Positions 45,276-55,294 of a stretch of DNA of 64,000 nt are shown here, one piece after another. A program made the position numbers and the translations under genes. Position 1 is the first letter of the stretch, and every line of letters begins with the position of its first letter. The stretch is from Stentor coeruleus. Taxonomy: Eukaryota > Ciliophora > Heterotrichea > Heterotrichida > Stentoridae. Under the pieces are notes generated by a model. It searched no databases. It saw only the letters and a program-made list of their open reading frames with translations, and had not been told where the DNA came from. The DNA is taken from contig MPUH01000028.1 of the NCBI GenBank assembly GCA_001970955.1, positions 62,001 to 126,000 on the forward strand. Reading direction: 5' to 3'.

Positions 45276-48251
45276 ATGGCTATTCGAACATCAAGAGTCG
45301 TATTTCAATTCTCGAGTAAGACGATTTATGGAGAAAGGATAAGAGTTACAGGAAACCATCCATCATTAGGTAATTGGGACCCTTTTCAAGCACCAATGCT
45401 ATGTACAGATCCAAATTCTTATCCTCTATGGATAACCCCCAGCCCGATTTCATTGCCTTTAAACACTGAAATAGAGTATAAATACGTCTATATGCAAGAA
45501 AAAACTTTTAGATGGGAAACATTACAAAATAATCGAAAATTACTTCTTGAGCACAACAGTATGCTTATAGAAGACGAAGAAAATTCAATTATATCCAGAC
45601 ATATTTTTAATCACACAGAAATCCAAACAAAACCACACTCCTTTGAACTTCCAAAGACCATTATAGACGACAATATAAAATTTGCCCTTACAGATTCGCT
45701 TATCATAGCGTCTCTTAATTTGCCAATAAATGTGAGTAGGAATGAAAATTACATTCCAGGAGGAGATGAGCCAAAATGGAAATTTGAAACCGCGATTGGA
45801 CTTTGGCTGCCAGTTTTATATGAAATAGCAATTTCAGAAGGGATAAACTTTCAATGGGTTGGATGGCCGCATATTTTCATTGAAGATGAAAAAGAACAAG
45901 CTGAAATAAGTGAAATCCTCCTTAAAGAATACAAATGTGTTCCTATTTTTATCCCAGAAGAAACAATGACTATATATACTCAATTTTGTAATGGAGTACT
46001 TTTCCCTATATTCCATAATATCATAAGTACTGATCCAGAGTCTATTCCTCAATACAACTCTGAGCAATGGGAAAGTTTTAAAGATGTGAATTCGAGAATA
46101 GCATTAAAAATCCTTGAACTTCATACAGATCAGATGATATGGATACATGATTATCAGCTACTTTTAGCTCCTAGTTTTATATCAAGAAGAACTCATGAAG
46201 TTGTAAATATTGGACTATATTTACATGTACCATTTCCAAGTTCAGAAATTTATAGAGTTCTTCCACATAGAGAAACTATATTACATGCTATGCTTTGTTG
46301 TGATATGATAGGTTTTCATTTATTTGAATATGCAAGACATTTCCTAGCATCTTGTAAACGTTTATTGGGAATTGATCATCACTTTTCAAGAGGTGGATAT
46401 TTATTACTTGATTACTATGGAAGAAATATTATGATTAGAATAGGACATCTTGGTATTGAGCCTTCAGTTATTCAAAAAGTTCTTGAATCTGAAGAGTATT
46501 TAGAAAGTTTAGATAAACTCCAACAAAAGTATTCTGAAAAATCTGTACTTATTGCGATAGATCCATTGCATCGACTTTCAGGAGTTACTATGAAATTAAA
46601 TGCTTTTAGACAAACATTGAAATATTTACCTAAAGAAAGCCAGAGGATTATACTTGTTCAGTTACTTTTTTCAGCTAAAAATAGTTCGGATAAAGAAAAA
46701 GATTGTGTACTTAAAGAAATACTTGATTTACAAACAGAAATTAATTCAGAATATACCGTGCCAGTTGTAGAAATTGTAAATGATGAAGTATCAAGACCAA
46801 TGAGATATGCTTATATGACTATAGCAAAAGGGGTTATAAATAGTTCAATAAGAGAAGGTTTGTATTTAATCCCATTCGAATTTATTTTCATAAATAAAGA
46901 AAGACCAGCTGATATAATCCTTTCAGAATTTGCAGGAGTTAGTAGAGCATTGAGTAGTCCTAAAAGAGTTAACCCTTTTGACCTAACACAACTTGAAGGA
47001 GAAATCCACACTTTAATTGACAAAGCCCCTAATATTCAAAATCTTTCAAGAAAAAAACGTGATTATCAATATATTTTGAGTAATACTACACTTAAATGGG
47101 CTCAAAGTTCTTTAAGTGATTTGAAAAGAGCCCATAAAGATACAAAACATTACCAATATGTCACTCATGGTCTTGGGGATAAATTAAAATTAATAGCTCT
47201 AAGTAAAAAGTTTAAAATACTTAAAGCTGAAGATTTTCTTGAAGCTTATCGTGTTGCTCGTTCACGTATATTTTTTTTCGACAATGAAGGGACACTTTCA
47301 AATTTATGTAAACAAACAGAAATAGACAAAACAGTTGGTCCATCAGAAAAAATCCTTCATTGTCTAGATGATTTATGTAAAGATGATAGAAATATAGTAT
47401 ATATTATCACTGGAAGAACAAGAAAAGTTGTTGATTCATGGTTTGGAAGCATTGAACATTTAGGTATGGCTGCTGAATATGGAGCACTTATTAAATGGCA
47501 AGATAAACATGATTGGGAAAATATTATACAAGGATCAGGTGTTTGGAAAGATACAGCAAAACAAATTATTAGTGCTTATGTTAGTAGAACTGAAGGATCT
47601 TCACTTGAAGAAAAAGATTGTGGGGTTGTTTTTTATTATAGAGAAACTGATCCTGATTTAGGCTCATGGCAAGCTAAAGAATTGATTTCACATCTTGAAA
47701 TATTACTTAAGCCTTTTTTAAATGAATGTGAAGTTTCTCATGGACTGGGTTATGTTGAAGTTAAACCTAGAGGTATTAATAAAGGGACAACTGTATTTGA
47801 AATACTCCAAGAATTGAAACGTAGGAAAAAAGATCCACCTGATTTTATTTTTGCAATTGGTGATGATGTTTCTGATGAAGAAATGTTCAAAGTACTAAAA
47901 GCTTTAAGAAGGGAACAAAGCGATTTAACTGCTGATAAAAGATATCTTAAATGTTTTACTTGCACAGTAGGGAAAAAACCTAGCTTAGCACGTCACTTTA
48001 TTAATGATGCAAGTGAAGTTGTTGGTGTTTTAGAAATCCTTAGGGGTTATAGCAACAAAGTAATTATTATTTAGTGCAAAAAAAACTTTTCATATGGTGA
48101 TCTAGCAAGTCTAAAACTTCACAGCCCATTTAAATCTAATACAATGAGAAACCCAACAGATATTGTTATAGAATCAGTAGAAAGTAGTGATGAAGATGAA
48201 GATGAAAAAAGATCAACATTAAAAAGAATGACTCATCCTAATGCTTTTTAG
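45276..48251 (+). CDS. CBM20-TPS-TPP trehalose-phosphate synthase/phosphatase-like fusion, probable pseudoenzyme
   Basis: Two exons give 986 residues. The order is: an N-terminal starch-binding CBM20-like domain (VTGNHPSLGNWDP, about 1-105), a GT20 trehalose-6-phosphate synthase domain (about 140-610, with WIHDYQLLL), and a HAD trehalose-phosphatase domain (about 660-930, with YIITGRTRK and AIGDDVSDEEMF). Both active sites look degenerate. The synthase's Arg/Lys phosphate-binding stretch (usual DRLDYxKG) reads DPLHRLSG, and the phosphatase DxDGT motif reads DNEGTL. This resembles plant class II TPS proteins, which are regulatory. A 15-nt intron near the 3' end adds a short acidic tail (ESVESSDEDEDEK). 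It converges on the next gene with 10 bp between stops. Confidence 0.88.
48060..48074 (+). other. 15-nt intron
   Basis: GTAATTATTATTTAG, phase 0. Without removal the protein ends at KVIII; with it the frame continues 58 codons to TAG at 48249-48251. Confidence 0.85.
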
Positions 48252-48261
48252 CTAAAAATAA

Positions 48262-48558
48262 TTAGTTAAGTAGAGTTTTCCTTAAGTTATGAGATGCATA
48301 TAAATTCTTGTTTATGTGAAACCAAATACAATTTTGACAGATATTTATAGTATTTCCTTTGCAAGAACAATTCCATGAACTATTTTTTATTTTGCATTCA
48401 GTGCAGAGAAGCATTTTATCAAGTTTTTCTACAGAGTGCATAAGTTTTGTGTCAATTAGATGACTTAGTATATGATTTTCACAAAATATTTGGCTTGTAA
48501 GTTGGCAAGCACAGCTTATTATACCTGGGCTATCACAAAATTGGCACGATAATTCCAT
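48262..48558 (-). CDS. small Cys-rich B-box-like zinc protein
   Basis: A 98-residue single-exon protein with two similar Cys/His clusters. The first is CQFC, CACQ, CENH with HLIDTKLMH (about 5-41); the second is CTEC, CSCK, CQNC with H (about 52-94). The C-x2-C, C-x-C, C-x2-C/H pattern resembles B-box zinc fingers, which mediate protein contacts. It probably has no enzymatic role. It ends 10 bp from the convergent TPS-like gene's stop, so the two 3' UTRs must overlap or be extremely short. Confidence 0.65.
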   Translation of the reverse strand: MELSCQFCDSPGIISCACQLTSQIFCENHILSHLIDTKLMHSVEKLDKMLLCTECKIKNSSWNCSCKGNTINICQNCIWFHINKNLYASHNLRKTLLN

Positions 48559-48913
48559 TATTATTTGGTATAACTAACTTTATATAAATGAAGCATTGAG
48601 ATATATATTTTACAAATAATACTCAAATATCATAAGACTATATAAGTTTATTTATAATTCTAGTAAAACATGCTTTAGAAAGAATATATGAACTGATTTC
48701 AAATTTTAATATTAAAGCAAAGGATTATAATAAATAATTTAGTTTGGATTGATGATTGATAGATTGATTGAATTAATACTTGAATAATCTTTTCAAATGA
48801 TGTGCTTTATATTGTAAATAAAAATTGTAAAGTTCATCTTTCAAGCAAAAAAATTCAAAATTTTTTTCTTCCATCTTGATTGGAATAGAACATCTTATAA
48901 AATTAGTGACGTC
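48559..48913. other. short divergent spacer
   Basis: 355 bp serving as the 5' flank of two divergent genes. The palindrome TGACGTCA (48907-48914) overlaps the acyl-CoA oxidase start codon; whether it is functional is unknown. Confidence 0.45.
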
Positions 48914-50977
48914 ATGTCAGCAATACGTAGGCTTCTTTTGATTGAAAACCATCTTAGCTCTCAATTTCCTAATGCACCACAAGAAAAAGGCTTAGACGAT
49001 TTTAGAAAACTTGAATCTAAAGTTAATCATAATGTGCTGGCGAAGCATTACTTCGATGATTTTTACGAAGCAAATCTATATACTAGAAAAATTATTGATG
49101 AAAGTCCTTTATTCACCCACCAAGAAAGTTTAGGTTCGTCTGTTGAAGATTACCGAGGAAAAGTTGTTGAACAGTTAAAATGCATTTACTCTAAATTTCG
49201 CATGAGTTACGAGAAAGATTTAAATGATCCCATATACAAATGCGGGCCAATATATGGAATGGCAGAGTATGATCAATCACTTTCAACACGAATGATTGTT
49301 CATATTATATTATATACTGATACAATTCAAAATTTGGGAACAGGAAAACATAGAGAATTAATTGATAGGGCTTATGCATTAAAAGATTATGGATCATTTG
49401 GGATGACTGAGTTAGGTCATGGATCAGATGTTGGAAGATTAGAGACAACGGCTACATATAATCCTAAAACTGGTGGATTTACTCTTAATTCTCCAACAGC
49501 TACTTCAGCTAAATGGTGGATAGGCGCAATAGCAAACACTGCAAATATGTCTGTTATTTTCGCTAGGCTAATTGTTGATAATGCTGATAAAGGCATTCAA
49601 GTTTTTGCTGTACCTATAAGAGATTATGAAACTCACGATACTTTACCAGGTGTAGTTTTAGGAGATTGTGGGAAAAAAATATCACATGATGGAATTGATA
49701 ATGGATTCATTCTATTCAAAAATTATGAAATTGGTTATGATTGTTTGTTAGACAAGTTCAGCCAAATAAAAAATGGAAAATTTAAAAGTACTATTAAAAA
49801 TAAAGAAAAAAGGCTGGGAATTATGATGGCTGGTTTGATAAGAGGAAGGTTTTGTGCAGTGAGTGGAAGTGAAATAAATACTAGATCTTGCTTGACAATC
49901 GCCATAAGATATGGAGCTTTAAGAAAACAATTTGGAAATCCTAAGGAAGAATCTATTTTATTATATCAAACTCATAATTGTAGATTGGTAACAGGATTAT
50001 CAAAAGCAGTTGCTATGCGTTGTGCAAGTAAGGTTATAAGCAATATGTACAAGGCTGTAAAACCAATTTCTGATCTTAATCCTGAATGTGATGAATTAAA
50101 TGAATTTCATTCTGTGTTAAGTTCTTTGAAATGTGTCTGTGCATGGTATGGGATTGCAGTCAGCCAAGAATGCAGAGAAGCTTGTGGTGGACATGGTGTT
50201 TCTGAATATTCTTCATTAGGCCGCCATCGAGGATATGTAGATGTTCATGCCACATGGGAAGGAGATAATGCAGTCCTTGGGCAGCAAACGGGTAAATATA
50301 TACTTAAGATCTTGCAAAAATCATTTAAAGGACAAAAGTTCACTTCGCCAACCCTCAGCTTTTTAAAGATTGATTTTCAAGAGGTAAAATCATTTAAATC
50401 ATTATTTACTAGCAGAGAAGAATTCGAAAATGAAAAGTGTATCATCGCTCTCCTTGAGCATAGAGTGAATTTTTTGACTCATACATCAGTCATAAAATTA
50501 CAAGAATCCTCAATGGCATATTCAGACATGACTACTGCCTGGAATAACTCTCAAGTATTTTATATCCAAGACCTTAGTAAATCATTTGCAGAATTGATAA
50601 TGGCACGAGAATTCATTAAGCTTTCTGACAATATTTACAAAGACTGCAAAGAAACAGGAATGATAATCAAAAAATTATTTTATCTTTATTCAGCCGATAG
50701 GATACTAAATAGTATTTCTCTTTATTTGGAATCTGCTATTACTCATGTTCAAGAAAAAATTATTAGAGATACATTTATAAAACTTGCTTCTGAATTAGCT
50801 CCAGCTTCTTTACAAATAGTTGATGCATTAGCAGCATCAGATAAAATATTAGGATCAGTTATAGGATCTTCTGATGGTCAAGCATATAGCCGAATGATTA
50901 ATGCTGTTGAATCTGAACCAAAATGCTATTACAAGCCGAAATGGTTACATTTAATAAAGGATATAAGAGGATCTTAG
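48914..50977 (+). CDS. acyl-CoA oxidase with N-terminal PTS2
   Basis: A 687-residue single-exon protein of normal family length. It has the FAD and substrate elements of peroxisomal acyl-CoA oxidases: SFGMTELGHGSDV, then RLGIMMAGLIRGRF, ACGGHGVSEYSSLGRHR and the catalytic-Glu region HATWEGDNAVLGQQTGKY. It should carry out the first, H2O2-producing step of peroxisomal beta-oxidation. Residues 6-14, RLLLIENHL, fit the PTS2 consensus (R/K)(L/V/I)x5(H/Q)(L/A) exactly. The C-terminus, RGS, is not a PTS1. Peroxisomal import through the PEX7 route is therefore inferred. Confidence 0.93.
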   Translation: MSAIRRLLLIENHLSSQFPNAPQEKGLDDFRKLESKVNHNVLAKHYFDDFYEANLYTRKIIDESPLFTHQESLGSSVEDYRGKVVEQLKCIYSKFRMSYEKDLNDPIYKCGPIYGMAEYDQSLSTRMIVHIILYTDTIQNLGTGKHRELIDRAYALKDYGSFGMTELGHGSDVGRLETTATYNPKTGGFTLNSPTATSAKWWIGAIANTANMSVIFARLIVDNADKGIQVFAVPIRDYETHDTLPGVVLGDCGKKISHDGIDNGFILFKNYEIGYDCLLDKFSQIKNGKFKSTIKNKEKRLGIMMAGLIRGRFCAVSGSEINTRSCLTIAIRYGALRKQFGNPKEESILLYQTHNCRLVTGLSKAVAMRCASKVISNMYKAVKPISDLNPECDELNEFHSVLSSLKCVCAWYGIAVSQECREACGGHGVSEYSSLGRHRGYVDVHATWEGDNAVLGQQTGKYILKILQKSFKGQKFTSPTLSFLKIDFQEVKSFKSLFTSREEFENEKCIIALLEHRVNFLTHTSVIKLQESSMAYSDMTTAWNNSQVFYIQDLSKSFAELIMAREFIKLSDNIYKDCKETGMIIKKLFYLYSADRILNSISLYLESAITHVQEKIIRDTFIKLASELAPASLQIVDALAASDKILGSVIGSSDGQAYSRMINAVESEPKCYYKPKWLHLIKDIRGS

Positions 50978-51971
50978 CTTTAGTTAATTACTTTAGGAAT
51001 TAGAAATTAAAAGCATGACAATACAATTAACCCTAACGCTAGGTTTTGCATCATAAAGTAAATAGAATCTTCTAATTTAAACTTTTGATCCATCATAAAT
51101 GGATTTAAAACATGATATAGAATTCCAAAAAGCTTACAACTTTAAAAAAACATCAAAGAACTTGAAGAAATCAAAAAATCCTCAACAAAAGATTTTAAAA
51201 TCACTTACTTCTTATATCTATAAACAAATATCGATCTCCAAGCTACCGAGGCTTTTGATGGAATTACAAAGTCAATAAAGAAAATATGATGTTTTTAGAT
51301 AAACTTATAAAGATTACAATATTCTATATAACAACATCTATCATATTCGCATATATTTTCCTAAAAAAAAATACTATAAAAACAATTCAATCCTCGAAGG
51401 TTCGATAAACCTCTACACTAAGGTCAAATAAGTGGAAATTCCTCTATGTAAAGACAAAAAATTATTTATTCACCAAATAACTTAAAGGTTAACATAATAG
51501 CAAGAAACAGATATTTTGTCTTAAATAAATCTCTTATTAACTCAATCATCATAATCAAATTATAATATTGACAATGAATGTCTCTAATTATTATCATAGG
51601 GTCTTCAAGATGTAATAAGTTAGGCTTTCTTAAGAAAATTGTATTAACTTGGGAGACTATTTGTAAACAATCAGATTCTGTTTTTATGAAATAAAAAGCT
51701 ATGAGATAAAGGAAATTATTTTTTTTTAAAAAATTTTGAATTTTATGCTGATTATGACATTGATATGATTGTGTGATACACTGCAAAATCGATCATTGCA
51801 AGGATCTTTTAAGCTCATATATATATAAGTTAACTAGATTATTGATTTTTTTTTGCATATTTTCGAATAATATTAAAACTTTAAAATTAGAGGAAGAAAT
51901 TTATAAAAGATAATTTTTTGAATTCGCAAAGAGGATAATTAGTTTGATTTTAGAAAACTAACTTATTTTGA
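50978..51971. other. convergent spacer with pseudogene remains
   Basis: 1 kb between convergent genes. The right part holds the calcineurin-like remnant. At about 51120-51290 a plus-strand coding-like scrap (TNIDLQATEAFDGITKSIKK) is also seen, with stops around it, family unknown. Confidence 0.5.
51389..51786 (-). pseudogene. calcineurin A (PP2B)-like phosphatase pseudogene fragment
   Basis: The minus strand carries IVSQVNTIFLRKPNLLHLED, PMIIIRDIHCQYYNLIMMIE and TKYLFLAIML, which follow the start of the catalytic domain of calcineurin-type phosphatases step by step. The expected GDIHGQYYDL reads RDIHCQYYNL, and the expected TKYLFLGDYVDRG reads TKYLFLAIMLTFK. Stops follow, but SVEVYRTFED further on still matches the later catalytic-domain block. 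The metal-binding GDxHG and GDxVDRG motifs are both ruined and the C-terminal half is missing, so this is a dead copy of a host gene. Confidence 0.72.
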
Positions 51972-53333
51972 TTATATTTCTTCAGAATTTGAATGAGAGA
52001 ACTGAATAATACTTGATCTTTTTTTTCGGAAGCGTAAGTAAATTAACAGTAAGAGACTTGCAATAGATATTAGAGATAGCAAAAAGGCCAGAGTGACAAT
52101 TTTATAATTTAAATTCAATGAGCCATAATAATTTGTATCATCATAATCTTGACTTGTATAATTCGGATGTATAAACGATGGGTCACAAAGAGACTTCGCA
52201 AAGCCAACTTTTTTCTCACTGCGGTCAAAAATCACATCCATTCCTCTCATAAAATTCCCTCCAAGAACATTCCCCGAAGCTTCATTTGAATACATTCCAA
52301 TACAATAACTATTTTTTGTCTCAGGCCATGCAAACAAATATCTCTCTGGCATCCACTCAACATAAACATCATCAATAAAAAATCTCAAAATAGGGAAACT
52401 ATCAAAAAATTCCTCTTTAGTAAAATTCTCTGAATTATAATCATAACATTTATTAGGCTCATAATTGATTATAACTTTCGATCCTAAACATTTCCTAGAA
52501 TTTTCACAATATTTGTCTATATATTTAAACATTATAGAATAAACGTTTTTTGATAAATATGTAAAAGTCGTCCCAGAATCAATAATTGTCCCTGTGACAT
52601 GATTTTTTGGGAAATCAGATTCTTGAAGTCCGGTATCGATATCCCCAACAGATAATCCTTTGAATTTTATAGCATAAAATGTTTTATCATAAGTATTAGT
52701 CCATATTATTTCACTAATATGTGTTGATATGTTATATCCTCCAATTGTCATAAAGCCATCATTCGAGGCTAAGCAAATACTGAATAAATCAGTGTTTATA
52801 TTGTGTGATTTATAAAGTAAATCTATTAAAGTTGGGATGCTTTTTGCATAGCCTAAACCCATAATCCCATCTGCTTTCTGTGTTCGGAAGAGGTAAGTTT
52901 CTCTACGATGGCATCCAAAAACCCCCAATTCCCTATGCGCATGAGGGAAATCATCACCAAACAAAATATAGTCTTCAACAAGTATCCCAGAAATAGAACT
53001 TCCTTCAGCATAACTCTGACTATACCCACATACATTTTTATCACAAACTGAACATTGTATGCCTTCATCACATTTGACAACTCTAGATGTAGTTGAGCTT
53101 TTAAAGTCAAAATACTTATCCATATGATTTCCACAATCAGTACAACCAATACATGGAAAAGCTGTAAGTCTAGATCCAGTGTCAATAATCACAGTTTGTT
53201 TCATAGGAGGTGTTCCAACCCATATATCCACATAATAATAGCCTAAGCTTTCAGTATTACCAAAAACAATCGCATGCTCATAAAAGTTCTCGCTTTTGGC
53301 AAATATCAATATAAGCCCAAGCCAAAAAACCAT
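51972..53333 (-). CDS. pepsin-like aspartic protease, type I membrane
   Basis: 453 residues. The N-terminal hydrophobic stretch WLGLILIFAKS is a signal peptide. The two catalytic motifs are DTGS (51-54) and DSGT (252-255). After the first Asp there is a Cys-rich insertion (CIGCTDCGNH, CSVCDKNVCGY), as in plasmepsin V-type and ciliate membrane aspartyl proteases. A single membrane helix lies at about 410-432, followed by a basic cytosolic tail (RFRKKR). Expected location: secretory or endolysosomal membranes with the catalytic part lumenal. The start codon is only 5 nt after the stop of the upstream gene on the same strand. Single exon. Confidence 0.9.
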   Translation of the reverse strand: MVFWLGLILIFAKSENFYEHAIVFGNTESLGYYYVDIWVGTPPMKQTVIIDTGSRLTAFPCIGCTDCGNHMDKYFDFKSSTTSRVVKCDEGIQCSVCDKNVCGYSQSYAEGSSISGILVEDYILFGDDFPHAHRELGVFGCHRRETYLFRTQKADGIMGLGYAKSIPTLIDLLYKSHNINTDLFSICLASNDGFMTIGGYNISTHISEIIWTNTYDKTFYAIKFKGLSVGDIDTGLQESDFPKNHVTGTIIDSGTTFTYLSKNVYSIMFKYIDKYCENSRKCLGSKVIINYEPNKCYDYNSENFTKEEFFDSFPILRFFIDDVYVEWMPERYLFAWPETKNSYCIGMYSNEASGNVLGGNFMRGMDVIFDRSEKKVGFAKSLCDPSFIHPNYTSQDYDDTNYYGSLNLNYKIVTLAFLLSLISIASLLLLIYLRFRKKRSSIIQFSHSNSEEI

Positions 53334-53338
53334 TATTC

Positions 53339-54331
53339 TTAAGGATTAAGTTTTTTACTTATAAGCTCAATCATAATTTTGGTCATCTGGTCAATATCGT
53401 AACTATGTCTCCATCCCCAGTCTCTTCTTGCACAAGAGTCATCAAGGCTCATTGGCCAAGAGTCAGCATAGTTTTGCCTATGATCAGGTTTATAAGTTAT
53501 ACTAGTATCAAGTATATACTTACTAATTGTCCTATATAATTCTCCAGGAGTAAAACTTATAGCAGCTAAGTTATAAACCCGTCTACTAAGATTATCAGTA
53601 GGGATATCTAAAAAGTCACACTATATATAAAATACTGTTCCTCTTATTAAATCATCCATATACATCATTGGAAGCATTGTGTTTTTACTTAGAAAACATT
53701 CGTATTTTTTATTTTTTAATAGTTCAAAGTAGATTTCAACTGCATAGTCGGTTGTCCCACCACCTGGTGGATCTGAGGAAATAGCTCCTGGGTAACGTAA
53801 AGATCTAAAGTCAAGGCCAAATTTCTTGTGGTAATAATTACCCATGAGCTCCATGTAAACTTTGGCTATACCATAAACTGTTGTTGGCTGTAAAACAACA
53901 TCGTCTGGGGTATTTAAACGTGGAACATTAGGACCAAAGACTGCTATAGTACTTGGGATGTAGATACTACACTTAGATTCCATAGCAATTTCTAAGGCGT
54001 TTATTGCCCCAACAACGTTGACGGTAAAAGCTTTATCTAGGAATTTCTCAGCTGTCGCTGAGAGAAGAGCAGATAAATGAAGGATTGTATTGGGCTTTTC
54101 TTGTCGAACATATTCGGAAAATGCTTTTTTGTCCTAATTTTAAAGTACTGTCACGTCAAGACGAGTAAAGGCAGGCTGGTTATTTACTTCATAGGTCACT
54201 TGGCGGAGGTCAGATACAACAACAGAATTCTCCCCATATCTTTTATACATATAGGGTATCAACTTTTGTCCTATCTGTCCACTAGCTCCAGTGATTAAAA
54301 ATTTTTTGGTTGAAAATTTTCTAAAGAGCAT
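53339..54331 (-). CDS. tdh: L-threonine 3-dehydrogenase, mitochondrial SDR type
   Basis: Three exons (two 15-nt introns) give 320 residues. It has the NAD-binding TGASGQIGQKL near the N-terminus, the SDR catalytic pair in TTVYGIAK, and long stretches typical of this enzyme: LRYPGAISSDPPGGGTTDYA, LPMMYMDD and ADSWPMSLDDSCARRDWGW. The enzyme oxidises L-threonine to 2-amino-3-ketobutyrate with NAD+, normally in mitochondria. The N-terminus MLFRKFSTKKF is basic and could be a short targeting sequence. The catalytic set is complete and the length normal. Its stop is 5 nt from the next gene's start. Confidence 0.92.
53621..53635 (-). other. 15-nt intron
   Basis: GTATTTTATATATAG on the minus strand, phase 0; joins DLIRGT to CDFLDIPTDN. 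Confidence 0.9.
54134..54148 (-). other. 15-nt intron
   Basis: GTACTTTAAAATTAG on the minus strand, phase 0; joins RLDVT to DKKAFSEYVRQEK. Confidence 0.9.
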
Positions 54332-55294
54332 ATTGTTTACAACATTTTTCTTGTGGTTAGTGATAAATAAGCAAGTTATAATTAAAATTCTAACAAAAAT
54401 TACTATTGATATATGAAGATTTGAATGAAATAAAGTAGGATAAGGAGAAGTGGTTTTTGTATTTTTGATTAAAAAAATTGTGTAAAACTTTTTTATTTGT
54501 ATAATTAGATGAAATAAAGAAAATATTTAGGTTTTTTTATTGAAAATATAAGCAATTGAGTGATTCAGATATAAAAGCTTTTATAGTTTATAGGAAATAT
54601 ATGGTAATTAGGAGGTGGGCGAAATAACATGTTATAATTATGGACAACTCTTATGACTCAAATTCCTTCTTAGAATTTTACCTGGAATCAAATATTCCAA
54701 TACCTAAGCAAAAAAGAACTATCAAAAACTTTTTGGTCATATATAAAGGCTGAAATATTAGTAAAAAAATTTTTTATGCATTCTAAGATATGAGAAAGAC
54801 TTAGTTCTTTTCAAATTTTTGATTTGGTTAAGTTAGTCTTATATAGTTTTAATAATTTTAATATTTATATTATATACTTATTATCTTTTTTATGGTAATT
54901 TTCTTAGAAGCTTATGATATACTCTTGGAAGATAAACTAATTTTTTATTGTTAAGAATGAATAAAATAATAATATTTAATAATTTTATACTTATTTTTCC
55001 AATGTCTAAATCAAGCTGGAGTAACTTTAGTATATAATAAATAGATAAGTGTTGAAATATCTGCTTCAGAATATATAATTTTTTAAAGTTAGTTACCTCA
55101 TAAAATTTCAAAGAGAATACTAGGTAATTTAATTTATATTTTATCACTTTATGAATTTATAAAAAGAAATTACTGTACTATTTGATAATACAGTTTAAAG
55201 ACTTTAACATTTTTCAATTTTTTTGAAAAACACTAAGTTATAAGACAAATATCTATTTCAATAATAAGAAAAGTGTAACTAAATTTGGTAAATA
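54332..55294. other. divergent spacer with one short frame
   Basis: About 1 kb between divergent genes. Holds the 37-codon frame at 54640-54753; otherwise AT-rich with low-information frames only. Confidence 0.5.
54640..54753 (+). CDS. possible 37-residue small protein or exon remnant
   Basis: An ATG-initiated frame reading MDNSYDSNSFLEFYLESN and continuing IPIPKQKRTIKNFLV to a TGA. Its composition is more protein-like than the flanks, but no intron extends it and no homologue comes to mind. It may be a micro-gene or the leftover first exon of a lost gene. Confidence 0.25.
   Translation: MDNSYDSNSFLEFYLESNIPIPKQKRTIKNFLVIYKG

Noticed and set aside
48907-48914. CRE-type palindrome TGACGTCA as a promoter element
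   Set aside because: It overlaps the start codon and a single 8-bp match is weak evidence.
54890-55147. Minus-strand 85-residue frame upstream of the PKG gene
   Set aside because: Composition (Leu/Ile/Lys/Tyr) is what random AT-rich sequence gives; no motif.
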